A DNA stretch of 64,000 bases from Dyella_B nitratireducens (GTDB lineage: Bacteria; Pseudomonadota; Gammaproteobacteria; Xanthomonadales; Rhodanobacteraceae), in the NCBI RefSeq assembly GCF_049532905.1, contig NZ_CP064032.1, forward strand, positions 3,534,001 to 3,598,000, read 5' to 3'. The notes under the pieces were generated by a model. It made no database searches, was not told the origin of the DNA, and was given only the letters and a program-made list of their open reading frames with translations. Shown here in pieces: positions 55,985 through 62,949 of the stretch; positions within the stretch are counted from its first letter, which is position 1, and the number at the start of each line of letters is the position of its first letter. The translations under genes were made by a program, and so were the position numbers.

Positions 55985-56845
55985 ATGCGCGTAACCAAGC
56001 TGCCGGTCGCCCCGACATCTGCCCTTAAAGTACTGATCGTGCTCGTCCTGGCACTGACGATGAGCGCCTGCTCGTGGTTCCGTCATACCGGCGATCCGCT
56101 CGATACCTTGCCGTTGCCGCAGCTTTACGCCAAGGCTCATACCGATCTGCAACACGCCGACTATTCGGCGGCCGAGAAAGCGTACCAGCGTCTGATTGCC
56201 CGTTTCCCGTCCGGCCCGTTCAATGAACAGGCCCAGCTTGAACTGGCTTATGCGCAATACAAGAACAACAAGCCGGACGACGCTTATTCCACGGTCAACC
56301 GCTTCATCAAGTCGAATCCGCTCAATCCACATGTGGATTATGCCTACTATCTGCGCGGCCTGATCAACTTCGACCGCACCGCGGGATTCATCGAGCGCAC
56401 GTTCAGCAGCCAGGAAGTCGGCAAGCAGACGCGTCGCGACCAGGGCTACAACCTGAAATCGTTCGACGACTTCGCCGAACTCAGCCGCCGCTTCCCCGAT
56501 AGCGCCTACGCTGCCGATGCACGCCAACGCATGATCTATCTGCGCAACGTGCTGGCCCAATACGAAATCAACGTGGCCAAGTTCTACCTGCGCAACAAAG
56601 CTTTTGTGGCGTCGGCCGATCGTGCGCAGTACGTGATCGAGCACTACCAGGAATCGCCGCAGGCTGGCGACGCACTGGCCATCATGTGCCGCAGCTACCT
56701 CTCGCTGGGTGAGAAGCAACAGGCCGACCAGGTACGCCAAGTATTGGCACTCAACTATCCGGATCATCCGTACCTCAAAGATCCGCATTGGCCGCATTCG
56801 CCATCGATGCTGCGCAAGATGATTCCGTTCTCGGGTCACTACTAA
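55985..56845 (+). CDS. bamD: Outer-membrane assembly lipoprotein BamD
   Basis: BamD is the essential lipoprotein of the BAM complex. The lipobox is LTMSAC with Cys near residue 29. Tetratricopeptide-like helices follow (LYAKAHTDLQHADYSAAEKA, YAQYKNNKPDDAYSTVNRFI). The 286-residue length is slightly long because of the leader. A TATGAT hexamer at 55945-55950 could be its -10 box, but the -35 is poor. A strong terminator follows. Confidence 0.95.
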   Translation: MRVTKLPVAPTSALKVLIVLVLALTMSACSWFRHTGDPLDTLPLPQLYAKAHTDLQHADYSAAEKAYQRLIARFPSGPFNEQAQLELAYAQYKNNKPDDAYSTVNRFIKSNPLNPHVDYAYYLRGLINFDRTAGFIERTFSSQEVGKQTRRDQGYNLKSFDDFAELSRRFPDSAYAADARQRMIYLRNVLAQYEINVAKFYLRNKAFVASADRAQYVIEHYQESPQAGDALAIMCRSYLSLGEKQQADQVRQVLALNYPDHPYLKDPHWPHSPSMLRKMIPFSGHY

Positions 56846-56863
56846 GCAAACAGGCTTCTATAA

Positions 56864-56901
56864 AAAAAGCCGGTGTGCGTTGAGCCACCGGCTTTTTCTT
56901 T
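56864..56901 (+). terminator. Intrinsic terminator of bamD
   Basis: AAAAAGCCGGTG pairs with CACCGGCTTTTT around a 10-base loop, followed by CTTTT. It is also usable from the opposite strand. Confidence 0.93.
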
Positions 56902-57165
56902 TGTAGATTGAGGTGCAAACCCTCAGCCATCCTCACGTTTCCTGCTTGATGATCTAAACAAAATCAGCAAGCTGCCCAAGATCTATTAAATGACCGAGTC
57001 GTCATTCCGGCGAAGGCCGGAATCCATGCTTCGCATTCACCATAGATTCCGGCCTTCGCCGGAATGACACCGAGGTAAAAATGCTAAGTATTGGCCGCGA
57101 AAAAGCCCATCCTTGAACAGCTCGAAAAACGTGGAGATATATCAGGGTGCAAACCCCAACTCGCG
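56902..57165. other. Convergent bamD/nadE intergenic region with repeat remnants
   Basis: No gene is supported here. A degenerate half copy of the GTAGGTTGGGG family (TGTAGATTGAGGTGCAAACC) lies at about 56902-56921. A full TCATTCC-family pair is at 57001-57068. A further half-like piece (GGGTGCAAACCCCAACTCGC) lies near 57147. The stretch looks like a graveyard of repeats between two gene ends. Confidence 0.6.
57001..57068. repeat. REP-like inverted repeat pair, TCATTCC family (variant)
   Basis: GTCATTCCGGCGAAGGCCGG opens the element at 57001 and its reverse complement closes it at 57068. The inner palindrome is GGCGAAGGCC rather than CGCGAAAGCG, so it is a subfamily of the elements at 25604 and 37562. 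Confidence 0.85.
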
Positions 57166-58803
57166 CTATTTCCAGCCCGAGGTAATGGGATAACGCCGCT
57201 CGCGGCCGAATGCGCGTGTCGTCGCGCGCGGACCTGGCCCCGCCTGGCGCCGCTTGAATTCGTTGACCAGCACCAGCCGCACCACGCGATGGACGGTGGC
57301 CGCGTCATAACCCGCCGCGATGATTTCCGCCTGCGATTGCTCTTCTTCGATGAAACGCGCAAGGATCGCATCCAGCTCATCGTAGGGCGGCAACGAATCC
57401 TGGTCGGTCTGGTTGTCGCGCAATTCGGCCGACGGCGGACGTTCGATGACGGCGGGTGGAATGACCCACGCCTCTGCACCCTGTTTGCGCTGTTCGGCCA
57501 GGTTGCGCCAGCGCGAGAGCCGATACACCTCGGTTTTGTACACATCCTTGAGCGGCGCATAGGCCCCGCACATATCGCCGTACAAGGTGGCGTAACCCAC
57601 CGCCATTTCGCTCTTGTTGCCCGTAGCCAGCAGCAGGCGGCTGTGTTTGTTGGACAGCGCCATCAACATCACGCCGCGTGTGCGTGATTGCAGGTTTTCC
57701 TCGGTGACATCCGGCTTTTTGCCGGCGAACACAGGCGTCAGTTGCCCCATGAAGGCTTCGTAGACCGGCTCGATGCTGATCACGTGGTATTCCACACCCA
57801 TCCGCTCAGCCTGTCCGCGCGCACCTTCCAGCGACAGCTCGGAGGTATAGCGCATCGGCATCATGACGGCGGTGACGCGATCCGGTCCGAGCGCATCCAC
57901 GGCCAATGCCAAGGTGAGCGCCGAATCGATACCACCGGAAAGCCCGAGCAACACGCCGCCGAAACCGTTCTTGTCGATGTAGTCGCGAATGCCCCGCACC
58001 AATGCCGCATAGAGCGTCGCTTCATGCGAAGTGTCCGGCACGCTGGGCCAGTCCAACGCCTGCAGCGTGCGGGTGGTGGTATCGAAATCGGCCCACAGCA
58101 ACGCGTCGACGAACGACGGTGCACGTGCAGCGATGCTGCCATCGCCATTGACCAGCAGCGAACCGCCATCGTAAACGACCTCATCCTGACCACCGATGAG
58201 ATTGAGATACACCAAGGCACAGCCGGTTTCCTTCGCGCGGGCCACCAATACTTCTTCGCGCTCTGCCTGCTTGGCGTCATCCCAGGGCGAAGCATTGATC
58301 ACCACGATCAGCTCCGCACCCGCGGCGGCGGCGGCGGCAGCGGGCTCGGCCTGCCACACGTCTTCGCAAATCAGGTAACCGACGCGCACCCCATCGACCA
58401 CCGCCACCGCGCTCGTGCGGCCGGGGCGGAAATAGCGCTTGTCGTCGAACACGCCGTAATTCGGCAACGCCTGCTTGTGCGTGATCTGCACGATCTCGCC
58501 GCCACGCAGGAACGCCGCAGCGTTGTATACCTCGCCCACGCTATGCGGAAAACCGACGATCGCAGCCAGCCCGTTGGTGTCGGTAGCAATCGCTTGAATG
58601 GCCTCCTGGCAGGCAGCGAGGAAGCTCGGTCGCAGCAACAGATCTTCAGGCGGGTAGCCGCTGATCGTCAGTTCGGGAAATACCGCCAGCGATGCACCGC
58701 CTTCGCGGGCGCGCGCCATCAGCTCACGGACCTTGGCGGTATTGGCGGCGACGGCGCCGACGGGGAAATCGTATTGAGCCAGCGCCAGGCGAAGAACGGC
58801 CAT
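57166..58803 (-). CDS. nadE: Glutamine-dependent NAD+ synthetase
   Basis: A two-domain enzyme of 545 residues that amidates nicotinate adenine dinucleotide. The N-terminal nitrilase-type amidase has the catalytic Glu in FPELTISGYPPEDLL and Cys in GYLICEDVWQAEPA. The C-terminal synthetase has the PP-loop GLSGGIDSALTLALA and LLATGNKSEMAVGYATLYGD. The 3' end lies against the repeat-rich gap before bamD. Confidence 0.96.
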   Translation of the reverse strand: MAVLRLALAQYDFPVGAVAANTAKVRELMARAREGGASLAVFPELTISGYPPEDLLLRPSFLAACQEAIQAIATDTNGLAAIVGFPHSVGEVYNAAAFLRGGEIVQITHKQALPNYGVFDDKRYFRPGRTSAVAVVDGVRVGYLICEDVWQAEPAAAAAAAGAELIVVINASPWDDAKQAEREEVLVARAKETGCALVYLNLIGGQDEVVYDGGSLLVNGDGSIAARAPSFVDALLWADFDTTTRTLQALDWPSVPDTSHEATLYAALVRGIRDYIDKNGFGGVLLGLSGGIDSALTLALAVDALGPDRVTAVMMPMRYTSELSLEGARGQAERMGVEYHVISIEPVYEAFMGQLTPVFAGKKPDVTEENLQSRTRGVMLMALSNKHSRLLLATGNKSEMAVGYATLYGDMCGAYAPLKDVYKTEVYRLSRWRNLAEQRKQGAEAWVIPPAVIERPPSAELRDNQTDQDSLPPYDELDAILARFIEEEQSQAEIIAAGYDAATVHRVVRLVLVNEFKRRQAGPGPRATTRAFGRERRYPITSGWK

Positions 58804-58900
58804 GTGTTGCTTATCCAGGTTCGACTGGCGCTACATGGTAGTGGAAGTCCGCAAGACAAGAGCATGTCTGCAGATCATTCAAGAGTCCCGCCCATCCGGG

Positions 58901-59161
58901 CAAAGCAGCCCTCAACGATCACATCCGTGGGAACGGTAAATCCATACTGCCAGCCAACGAACGCGAAGGAGCATGCTGGTCACGGCTTTTGGCCAAGATA
59001 ATCGTCAACTATCTGGAATCCTGTTATGCCAAGTATCGACTCATCTCTCGTCAATCATGTGAATGACTTCCAGCCGGCCATGACATCCAATACCGCGCAG
59101 TCGGCAACCGACATCTCTGGGGCATCGTCGCCAACGCTTACCTCTACAGCCAATCCGTTCT
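58901..59161 (+). repeat. Duplicated leader plus N-terminal coding module, copy 1
   Basis: About 260 bp align with 59755-60013 with few mismatches and short indels. The repeat covers roughly 125 bases of 5' leader and the first ~45 codons of the ORFs at 59026 and 59879. The shared leader implies a shared expression signal, while the sequences diverge completely after the repeat. Confidence 0.9.
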
Positions 59162-59676
59162 CCTCTTCCCCCGGATCGGCCACCAGCACCAGTTCGATGG
59201 ACGCCAAAGCGCGAGGTCCGAACCTGGATACACCCGGCTGGATAAATTCCAATAATCCTGCGCCGCCGAATGGACCACACCTGGGTTTGGCAATTCTTCA
59301 ACAAGGTTATTCGCAATCGAGCCAACAAGGCACGGACCAATCATCAGGCAACCAAGCCTTGCCACCTCAGTCCAGACCCATGTCATCTGAGGCCGGAAAC
59401 GGCTCCTGCCAGTCCACTGGCACCCAAAAGCCGGCGTATTCCAAACCATCGATGAGTGCTGCCGATATGGACCCAGGGTATTTCCCAGCGGCGCGGCCTG
59501 ACCCTGTCGATTCCTCACTTCCCGATAGGTCCACTAGCGATAGTCGTTACCCACCGCGTTACCCAATGGAGCGGCCTAGCCCTATGACTATGGATTCCTC
59601 TTTTCCCACGACTAAGCCTTCCATAACGGATACCTATAAGCCTTCCCTAAGGGAACCCGTTCGTAATCCTGGTTAA
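59026..59676 (+). CDS. Ser/Pro/Thr-rich protein of unknown function, cassette 1
   Basis: A 216-residue low-complexity protein beginning MPSIDSSLVNHVNDFQP. There is no hydrophobic signal peptide, transmembrane segment or recognised domain, and only one Cys. The N-terminal ~55 residues (with ASSPTLTSTANPF) recur in the ORF at 59879 and, more loosely, in the ORF at 61352. The C-terminal part is rich in Pro, Ser and Asp (RPDPVDSSLPD and similar). The base composition looks less GC-rich than its neighbours, which suggests acquisition. The Ser-rich, signal-less N-terminus resembles type III or other contact-dependent effectors, but nothing proves this. A terminator follows. Confidence 0.65.
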   Translation: MPSIDSSLVNHVNDFQPAMTSNTAQSATDISGASSPTLTSTANPFSSSPGSATSTSSMDAKARGPNLDTPGWINSNNPAPPNGPHLGLAILQQGYSQSSQQGTDQSSGNQALPPQSRPMSSEAGNGSCQSTGTQKPAYSKPSMSAADMDPGYFPAARPDPVDSSLPDRSTSDSRYPPRYPMERPSPMTMDSSFPTTKPSITDTYKPSLREPVRNPG

Positions 59677-59689
59677 CTCATAAAAATAC

Positions 59690-59720
59690 AAAAGGGCCGC
59701 GTTGTCACGGCCCTTTTTTT
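59690..59720 (+). terminator. Intrinsic terminator after cassette 1 (sucD-terminator family)
   Basis: AAAAGGGCCG pairs with CGGCCCTTTT and a run of Ts follows. The hairpin and flanking CAAAAGGGCCGCG match those at 61101-61137 and 62003-62034. The bases after it (59741-59764, GATGACTTCTTAAGCAAAGC and on) resemble the sucD 3' end at 62058-62081. Confidence 0.9.
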
Positions 59721-59754
59721 GTTCACTGCATCGCGAAGCCGATGACTTCTTAAG

Positions 59755-60013
59755 CAAAGCGGCCCTCAACGATGACATCCGTGGAACGGTAAATCCGTAC
59801 TGCCAGCCAACGAACGCGAAGAGGCATGCTGGTCAAGGCTTTTCGCCAAGGCAATCGTCAACTATCTGGATTCCTGTTATGCCAAGTATCGATTCATCTC
59901 TCGTCAATCATGTGAATGATTTCCAGCCGACCATGACACCCAATACCGCGCAGTCGGCGACAAACACCCCCGAAGCATCGTCGCCAACGCTTACCCCTGC
60001 AGCCAATCCGTTC
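59755..60013 (+). repeat. Duplicated leader plus N-terminal coding module, copy 2
   Basis: Second copy of the module at 58901-59161, including the conserved leader segment TACTGCCAGCCAACGAACGC and the start of the ORF at 59879. Confidence 0.9.
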
Positions 60014-60316
60014 TTATCTTCCTCCTCCGGACCTGCAATCAGCACTGGGGACGGAGGCGGTCGCGCTTCTCGCCAAGTCGACCAGGCTCCCTCATCGGGC
60101 GCCCAACAGGGCCGCCCTGCCAGCCACGGCCCCATCACGGATGAGTTCCACAGAACGGTTGTTGCTATGAGTCATTATTTTACTGCTCACCCGGTAAAGC
60201 CTTCCCCAGAAGATAATCCACAGGATGGTGGACTCTTCCTACCCTCCCGCCCTCTCAATCCGCCGCCACCCGCAGGTCAATACCCGATATACCCGGTCCC
60301 TATCCCCCAGGGATAA
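59879..60316 (+). CDS. Ser/Pro/Thr-rich protein of unknown function, cassette 2
   Basis: A 145-residue protein that begins with the same MPSIDSSLVNHVNDFQP as the ORF at 59026 and keeps about 75% identity by eye over the first ~45 residues. It then diverges into a Gly/Ser-rich stretch and a Pro-rich tail (PLNPPPPAGQYPIYPVPIP). No signal peptide, membrane segment or known domain is visible. The frame is open upstream to 59702, but the duplicated leader marks 59879 as the start. No terminator of the shared family follows it. Confidence 0.6.
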   Translation: MPSIDSSLVNHVNDFQPTMTPNTAQSATNTPEASSPTLTPAANPFLSSSSGPAISTGDGGGRASRQVDQAPSSGAQQGRPASHGPITDEFHRTVVAMSHYFTAHPVKPSPEDNPQDGGLFLPSRPLNPPPPAGQYPIYPVPIPQG

Positions 60317-60494
60317 GGACCGCCCATGCTGAAGATCACGCATGTCCGACAACCAGTGCAAATCTCTACCACCTGCCCATACCCATTCCGGAATTATGTT
60401 GGCCAAACCCTGATCGGCAAGGCTTTCCTCTTTTGTCGACTGACGGAGTGTCCGTCATTCAGGGGCAAGATCCATTTATGTGAGGTACTGAATC

Positions 60495-61004
60495 ATGCAA
60501 ATTCCGAATTCGCTGGCTACGCCGATCAACACAACAGATTCATTCGAGATGGCCAAAGCCGGAAGCTCGCCAGCTTCGTCGCCAAATCCCGAAATACGCA
60601 TTGACCGTGGGAGCCATTCGTTCTCACGCGCGGATCAGCCTAATGGGTCGCCTTTCACTTTTGACCCTGCCGCGCCAGGAACTCCTGACGTTAGAACAAA
60701 GAACAGTCCAATTTATAGCGAATCTGTTCATAGCGGGCCTATTGATATAAGCGGATTACGCGGCAACACTCATCTCACGATGGGCAATACCAGTGTCTAC
60801 AACATCAACGGCAGCTACGACGCCCATTTCGGGAAGGAGGCTAAATTCTGGCGCGATGGCAACCTTACTACTGTCAGCGGAAACGGTCCGTATAACGTGT
60901 CCATAGGGAACAAGCAATACGTCGGAAATGGCCCCTACTATTTCACCTATGGCCCTCCTGTCCCAGATGGTTCCAGTCGAACAGTAGTGACGAGCATCAA
61001 ATAG
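60495..61004 (+). CDS. Small protein of unknown function with shared beta-rich C-terminal domain, cassette 3
   Basis: A 169-residue protein preceded by GAGGT at 60482-60486. The first ~50 residues are Ser/Pro-rich. Residues about 70-160 contain a Gly/Asn/Tyr-rich, probably beta-stranded region (YNINGSYDAHFGKEAKFW, SGNGPYNVSIGNKQYVGNGP). This aligns with the C-terminal region of the ORF at 61352, for example NGPINAHFEDVA, GNGKHDVSLESM and NGPYTYEF. It lacks a signal peptide and transmembrane segments. No known family is recognised. Confidence 0.65.
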   Translation: MQIPNSLATPINTTDSFEMAKAGSSPASSPNPEIRIDRGSHSFSRADQPNGSPFTFDPAAPGTPDVRTKNSPIYSESVHSGPIDISGLRGNTHLTMGNTSVYNINGSYDAHFGKEAKFWRDGNLTTVSGNGPYNVSIGNKQYVGNGPYYFTYGPPVPDGSSRTVVTSIK

Positions 61005-61100
61005 CGTGGACGACCCGCACCAACGTTAGCCGTCACTGATCAAAAGCGCACGAAGTTGCCAGCGTGTGGCGATCCGCAAAACGCCAACGGGGAATCAGGA

Positions 61101-61137
61101 AAACAAAAGGGCCGCGCTTCCGCGGCCCTTTTGTTTT
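61101..61137 (+). terminator. Intrinsic terminator after cassette 3 (sucD-terminator family)
   Basis: AAACAAAAGGGCCGCG (61101-61116) and CGCGGCCCTTTTGTTT (61121-61136) form a perfect 16-bp stem with a CTTC loop, usable in both directions. Confidence 0.95.
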
Positions 61138-61154
61138 GATCGCTGCAATGCAAG

Positions 61155-61254
61155 TTCAGGCAATCGATGAAGTTCAGATCATTGATCGGGTCGCCGCCGA
61201 TGCCGATGCAGGTGGACTGGCCCAGGCCTTCGTTGGTGGACTGGAACACGGCTT
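61155..61254 (-). pseudogene. 100-bp internal fragment of sucD
   Basis: Aligns without gaps to 62355-62454 inside intact sucD, with four mismatches in 100 bases (about 96% identity) and an offset of exactly 1200 bases. It retains the region encoding part of the CoA-ligase core but neither end of the gene. It is placed between the cassette 3 terminator and cassette 4. Confidence 0.9.
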
Positions 61255-61351
61255 GGAAGATAGGCCGATACCGCCAGCTAGCCAGTCCGGAGGATATTTT
61301 GATCGAGCCTTGCCAACAAGGCTTATCCTCAACCATGGGAAGCCCATCTAT

Positions 61352-61963
61352 ATGTCAATTTCCACCATCTCCCCGAATTACCCGAATAACTTTCAGCAAA
61401 CCACCCATGCTTTTGAGCAGCCCGCGCCAAAGCAACCCGAGACATCCTCACCGACGCTCACCTCCAACGCCACATTCCCCGCTCATTCTGAGGGTTCAAC
61501 CATCGGCACGTCTTCTTCCAGTGCACGCGGTTCGGGCTTGGATTCACCTGCTTGGCAGCCGCCCCCTCCAAATCCCTCGCAACCAGGCACTCCGCAATCA
61601 TCAAGCACTCACTCGGATGAACCGGCACACTCTTACCCTCGCCCTCCCGAGATCCACTACTCCGAAGATGCAGACGGCGCTCTTAACATTGACATGTCCG
61701 GATACGGGACGACCCAACTCAAAGAAGGTGAAGATGACCCCATCAAAGCAAACGGACCCATCAACGCCCATTTCGAGGACGTCGCCAGTGTCACTTCAAA
61801 CGAGGACGGCAGCGTAACTATCCGAGGAAACGGCAAACACGATGTGTCACTGGAATCAATGGGATCAATAGGTCCCAAAATAAATGGTCCTTACACCTAC
61901 GAATTTTCACCAGCTGATCCCAAAAATACAGCTGAAGGCGTAGAATTCATACAGAAGACTTAG
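61352..61963 (+). CDS. Ser/Pro/Thr-rich mosaic protein of unknown function, cassette 4
   Basis: A 203-residue protein from the ATG at 61352 (MSISTISPNYPNNFQQ). Residues about 30-70 (TSSPTLTSNATFPAHSEGST, then RGSGLDSPAW) align with the N-terminal module of cassette 1 (ASSPTLTSTANPF, RGPNLDTPGW). Residues about 100-195 align with the C-terminal domain of cassette 3. It therefore joins both families. No signal peptide or membrane segment is visible. The open frame extends upstream through the sucD fragment, but that part is not expected to be coding. Confidence 0.65.
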   Translation: MSISTISPNYPNNFQQTTHAFEQPAPKQPETSSPTLTSNATFPAHSEGSTIGTSSSSARGSGLDSPAWQPPPPNPSQPGTPQSSSTHSDEPAHSYPRPPEIHYSEDADGALNIDMSGYGTTQLKEGEDDPIKANGPINAHFEDVASVTSNEDGSVTIRGNGKHDVSLESMGSIGPKINGPYTYEFSPADPKNTAEGVEFIQKT

Positions 61964-62002
61964 GCCTATGCCGGGTAAAGCTTCGCAATCTCGACTGACG
62001 TA

Positions 62003-62034
62003 AGAAACAAAAGGGCCGCGCCACCGCGGCCCTT
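62003..62034 (-). terminator. Terminator of sucCD (also faces cassette 4)
   Basis: AAGGGCCGCG (62011-62020) pairs with CGCGGCCCTT (62025-62034). Read on the minus strand it is followed by TTGTTTC, so it ends the sucCD transcript 26 bases past the sucD stop. Confidence 0.85.
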
Positions 62035-62059
62035 CTGCTATGTGTAGCAACACAACTGA

Positions 62060-62935
62060 TTACTTCTTGAGCAAACCCGCCAGCGTCTTGCCGAGATCCG
62101 CCGGCGACTTCACCGTGGTGACACCCGCCTTCTCCAGCGCAGCGAACTTGGCAGCCGCCGTGCCCTTGCCACCGGAGATGATCGCGCCGGCATGGCCCAT
62201 GCGCTTGCCGGCCGGAGCCGACGCACCCGCGATGAACGACACTACCGGCTTCTTGACGTATTCGCCGATGAACTCCGCCGCTTCTTCTTCGGCGCTGCCG
62301 CCGATTTCGCCGACCATGATGATGCCTTCGGTCTGCGGATCGTCCTGGAACAGCTTCAGGCAGTCGATGAAGTTCAGACCATTGATCGGGTCGCCGCCGA
62401 TGCCGATGCAGGTGGACTGGCCGAGGCCTTCGTTGGTGGTCTGGAACACGGCTTCATAGGTCAGCGTGCCGGAGCGCGACACGATGCCGACCTTGCCTGC
62501 CATGTGAATGTGGCCCGGCATGATGCCGATCTTGCATTCGTCCGGGGTGATGATGCCGGGGCAGTTCGGTCCGATCAGCACGGTTTCCGGATGCTGGGCC
62601 AGCACGTTCTTCACGCGCAGCATGTCGAGCACCGGGATGCCTTCGGTGATCGTCACGATCACGCGCACGCCGGCGTCGATGGCTTCGAGGATGGAGTCTG
62701 CCGCGAACGGCGGCGGCACGAAGATGACGGATGCATCCGCACCGGTTTCGTCCACGGCTTCCGCCACGCTGTTGAAAACCGGCAGGCCGATATGCTCGGT
62801 GCCGCCCTTGCCCGGGGTCACGCCGCCGACCACCTTGGTGCCGTAGTCGATCGCCTGTTCGGCGTGGAAGGTGCCCTGCTGGCCGGTGAAGCCTTGCACG
62901 ATCACCTTGGTGTTCTTATTGACCAATACGCTCAT
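62060..62935 (-). CDS. sucD: Succinyl-CoA synthetase alpha subunit
   Basis: SucD binds CoA and carries the phosphorylated histidine in the TCA-cycle ligase. The N-terminal NKNTKVIVQGFTGQQGTFHA is the CoA-binding Rossmann start. VIFVPPPFAADSILEAIDAG follows, and the active-site His is in GHAGAIISGGKGTA near residue 247. The 291-residue length is standard. It follows sucC after 14 bases. Confidence 0.98.
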   Translation of the reverse strand: MSVLVNKNTKVIVQGFTGQQGTFHAEQAIDYGTKVVGGVTPGKGGTEHIGLPVFNSVAEAVDETGADASVIFVPPPFAADSILEAIDAGVRVIVTITEGIPVLDMLRVKNVLAQHPETVLIGPNCPGIITPDECKIGIMPGHIHMAGKVGIVSRSGTLTYEAVFQTTNEGLGQSTCIGIGGDPINGLNFIDCLKLFQDDPQTEGIIMVGEIGGSAEEEAAEFIGEYVKKPVVSFIAGASAPAGKRMGHAGAIISGGKGTAAAKFAALEKAGVTTVKSPADLGKTLAGLLKK

Positions 62936-62949
62936 GGTTCAATCGCTCC

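Noticed and set aside
57130..57165. Possible short gene or leader near the nadE 3' end
   Set aside because: Only a degenerate repeat half (GGGTGCAAACCCCAACTC) is present.
58900..59026. Plant-inducible-promoter (TTCG-N-TTCG) box upstream of the cassettes
   Set aside because: Single TTCG or CGAA tetramers occur, but no pair with the required spacing was found on the plus strand.
60326..60604. 92-residue ORF between cassettes 2 and 3
   Set aside because: It overlaps the better supported ORF at 60495 in another frame and has no clear ribosome-binding site or composition typical of the island.
61064..61351. Upstream extension of the cassette 4 ORF
   Set aside because: The extension translates the terminator and the reversed sucD fragment, so it is not expected to be coding.
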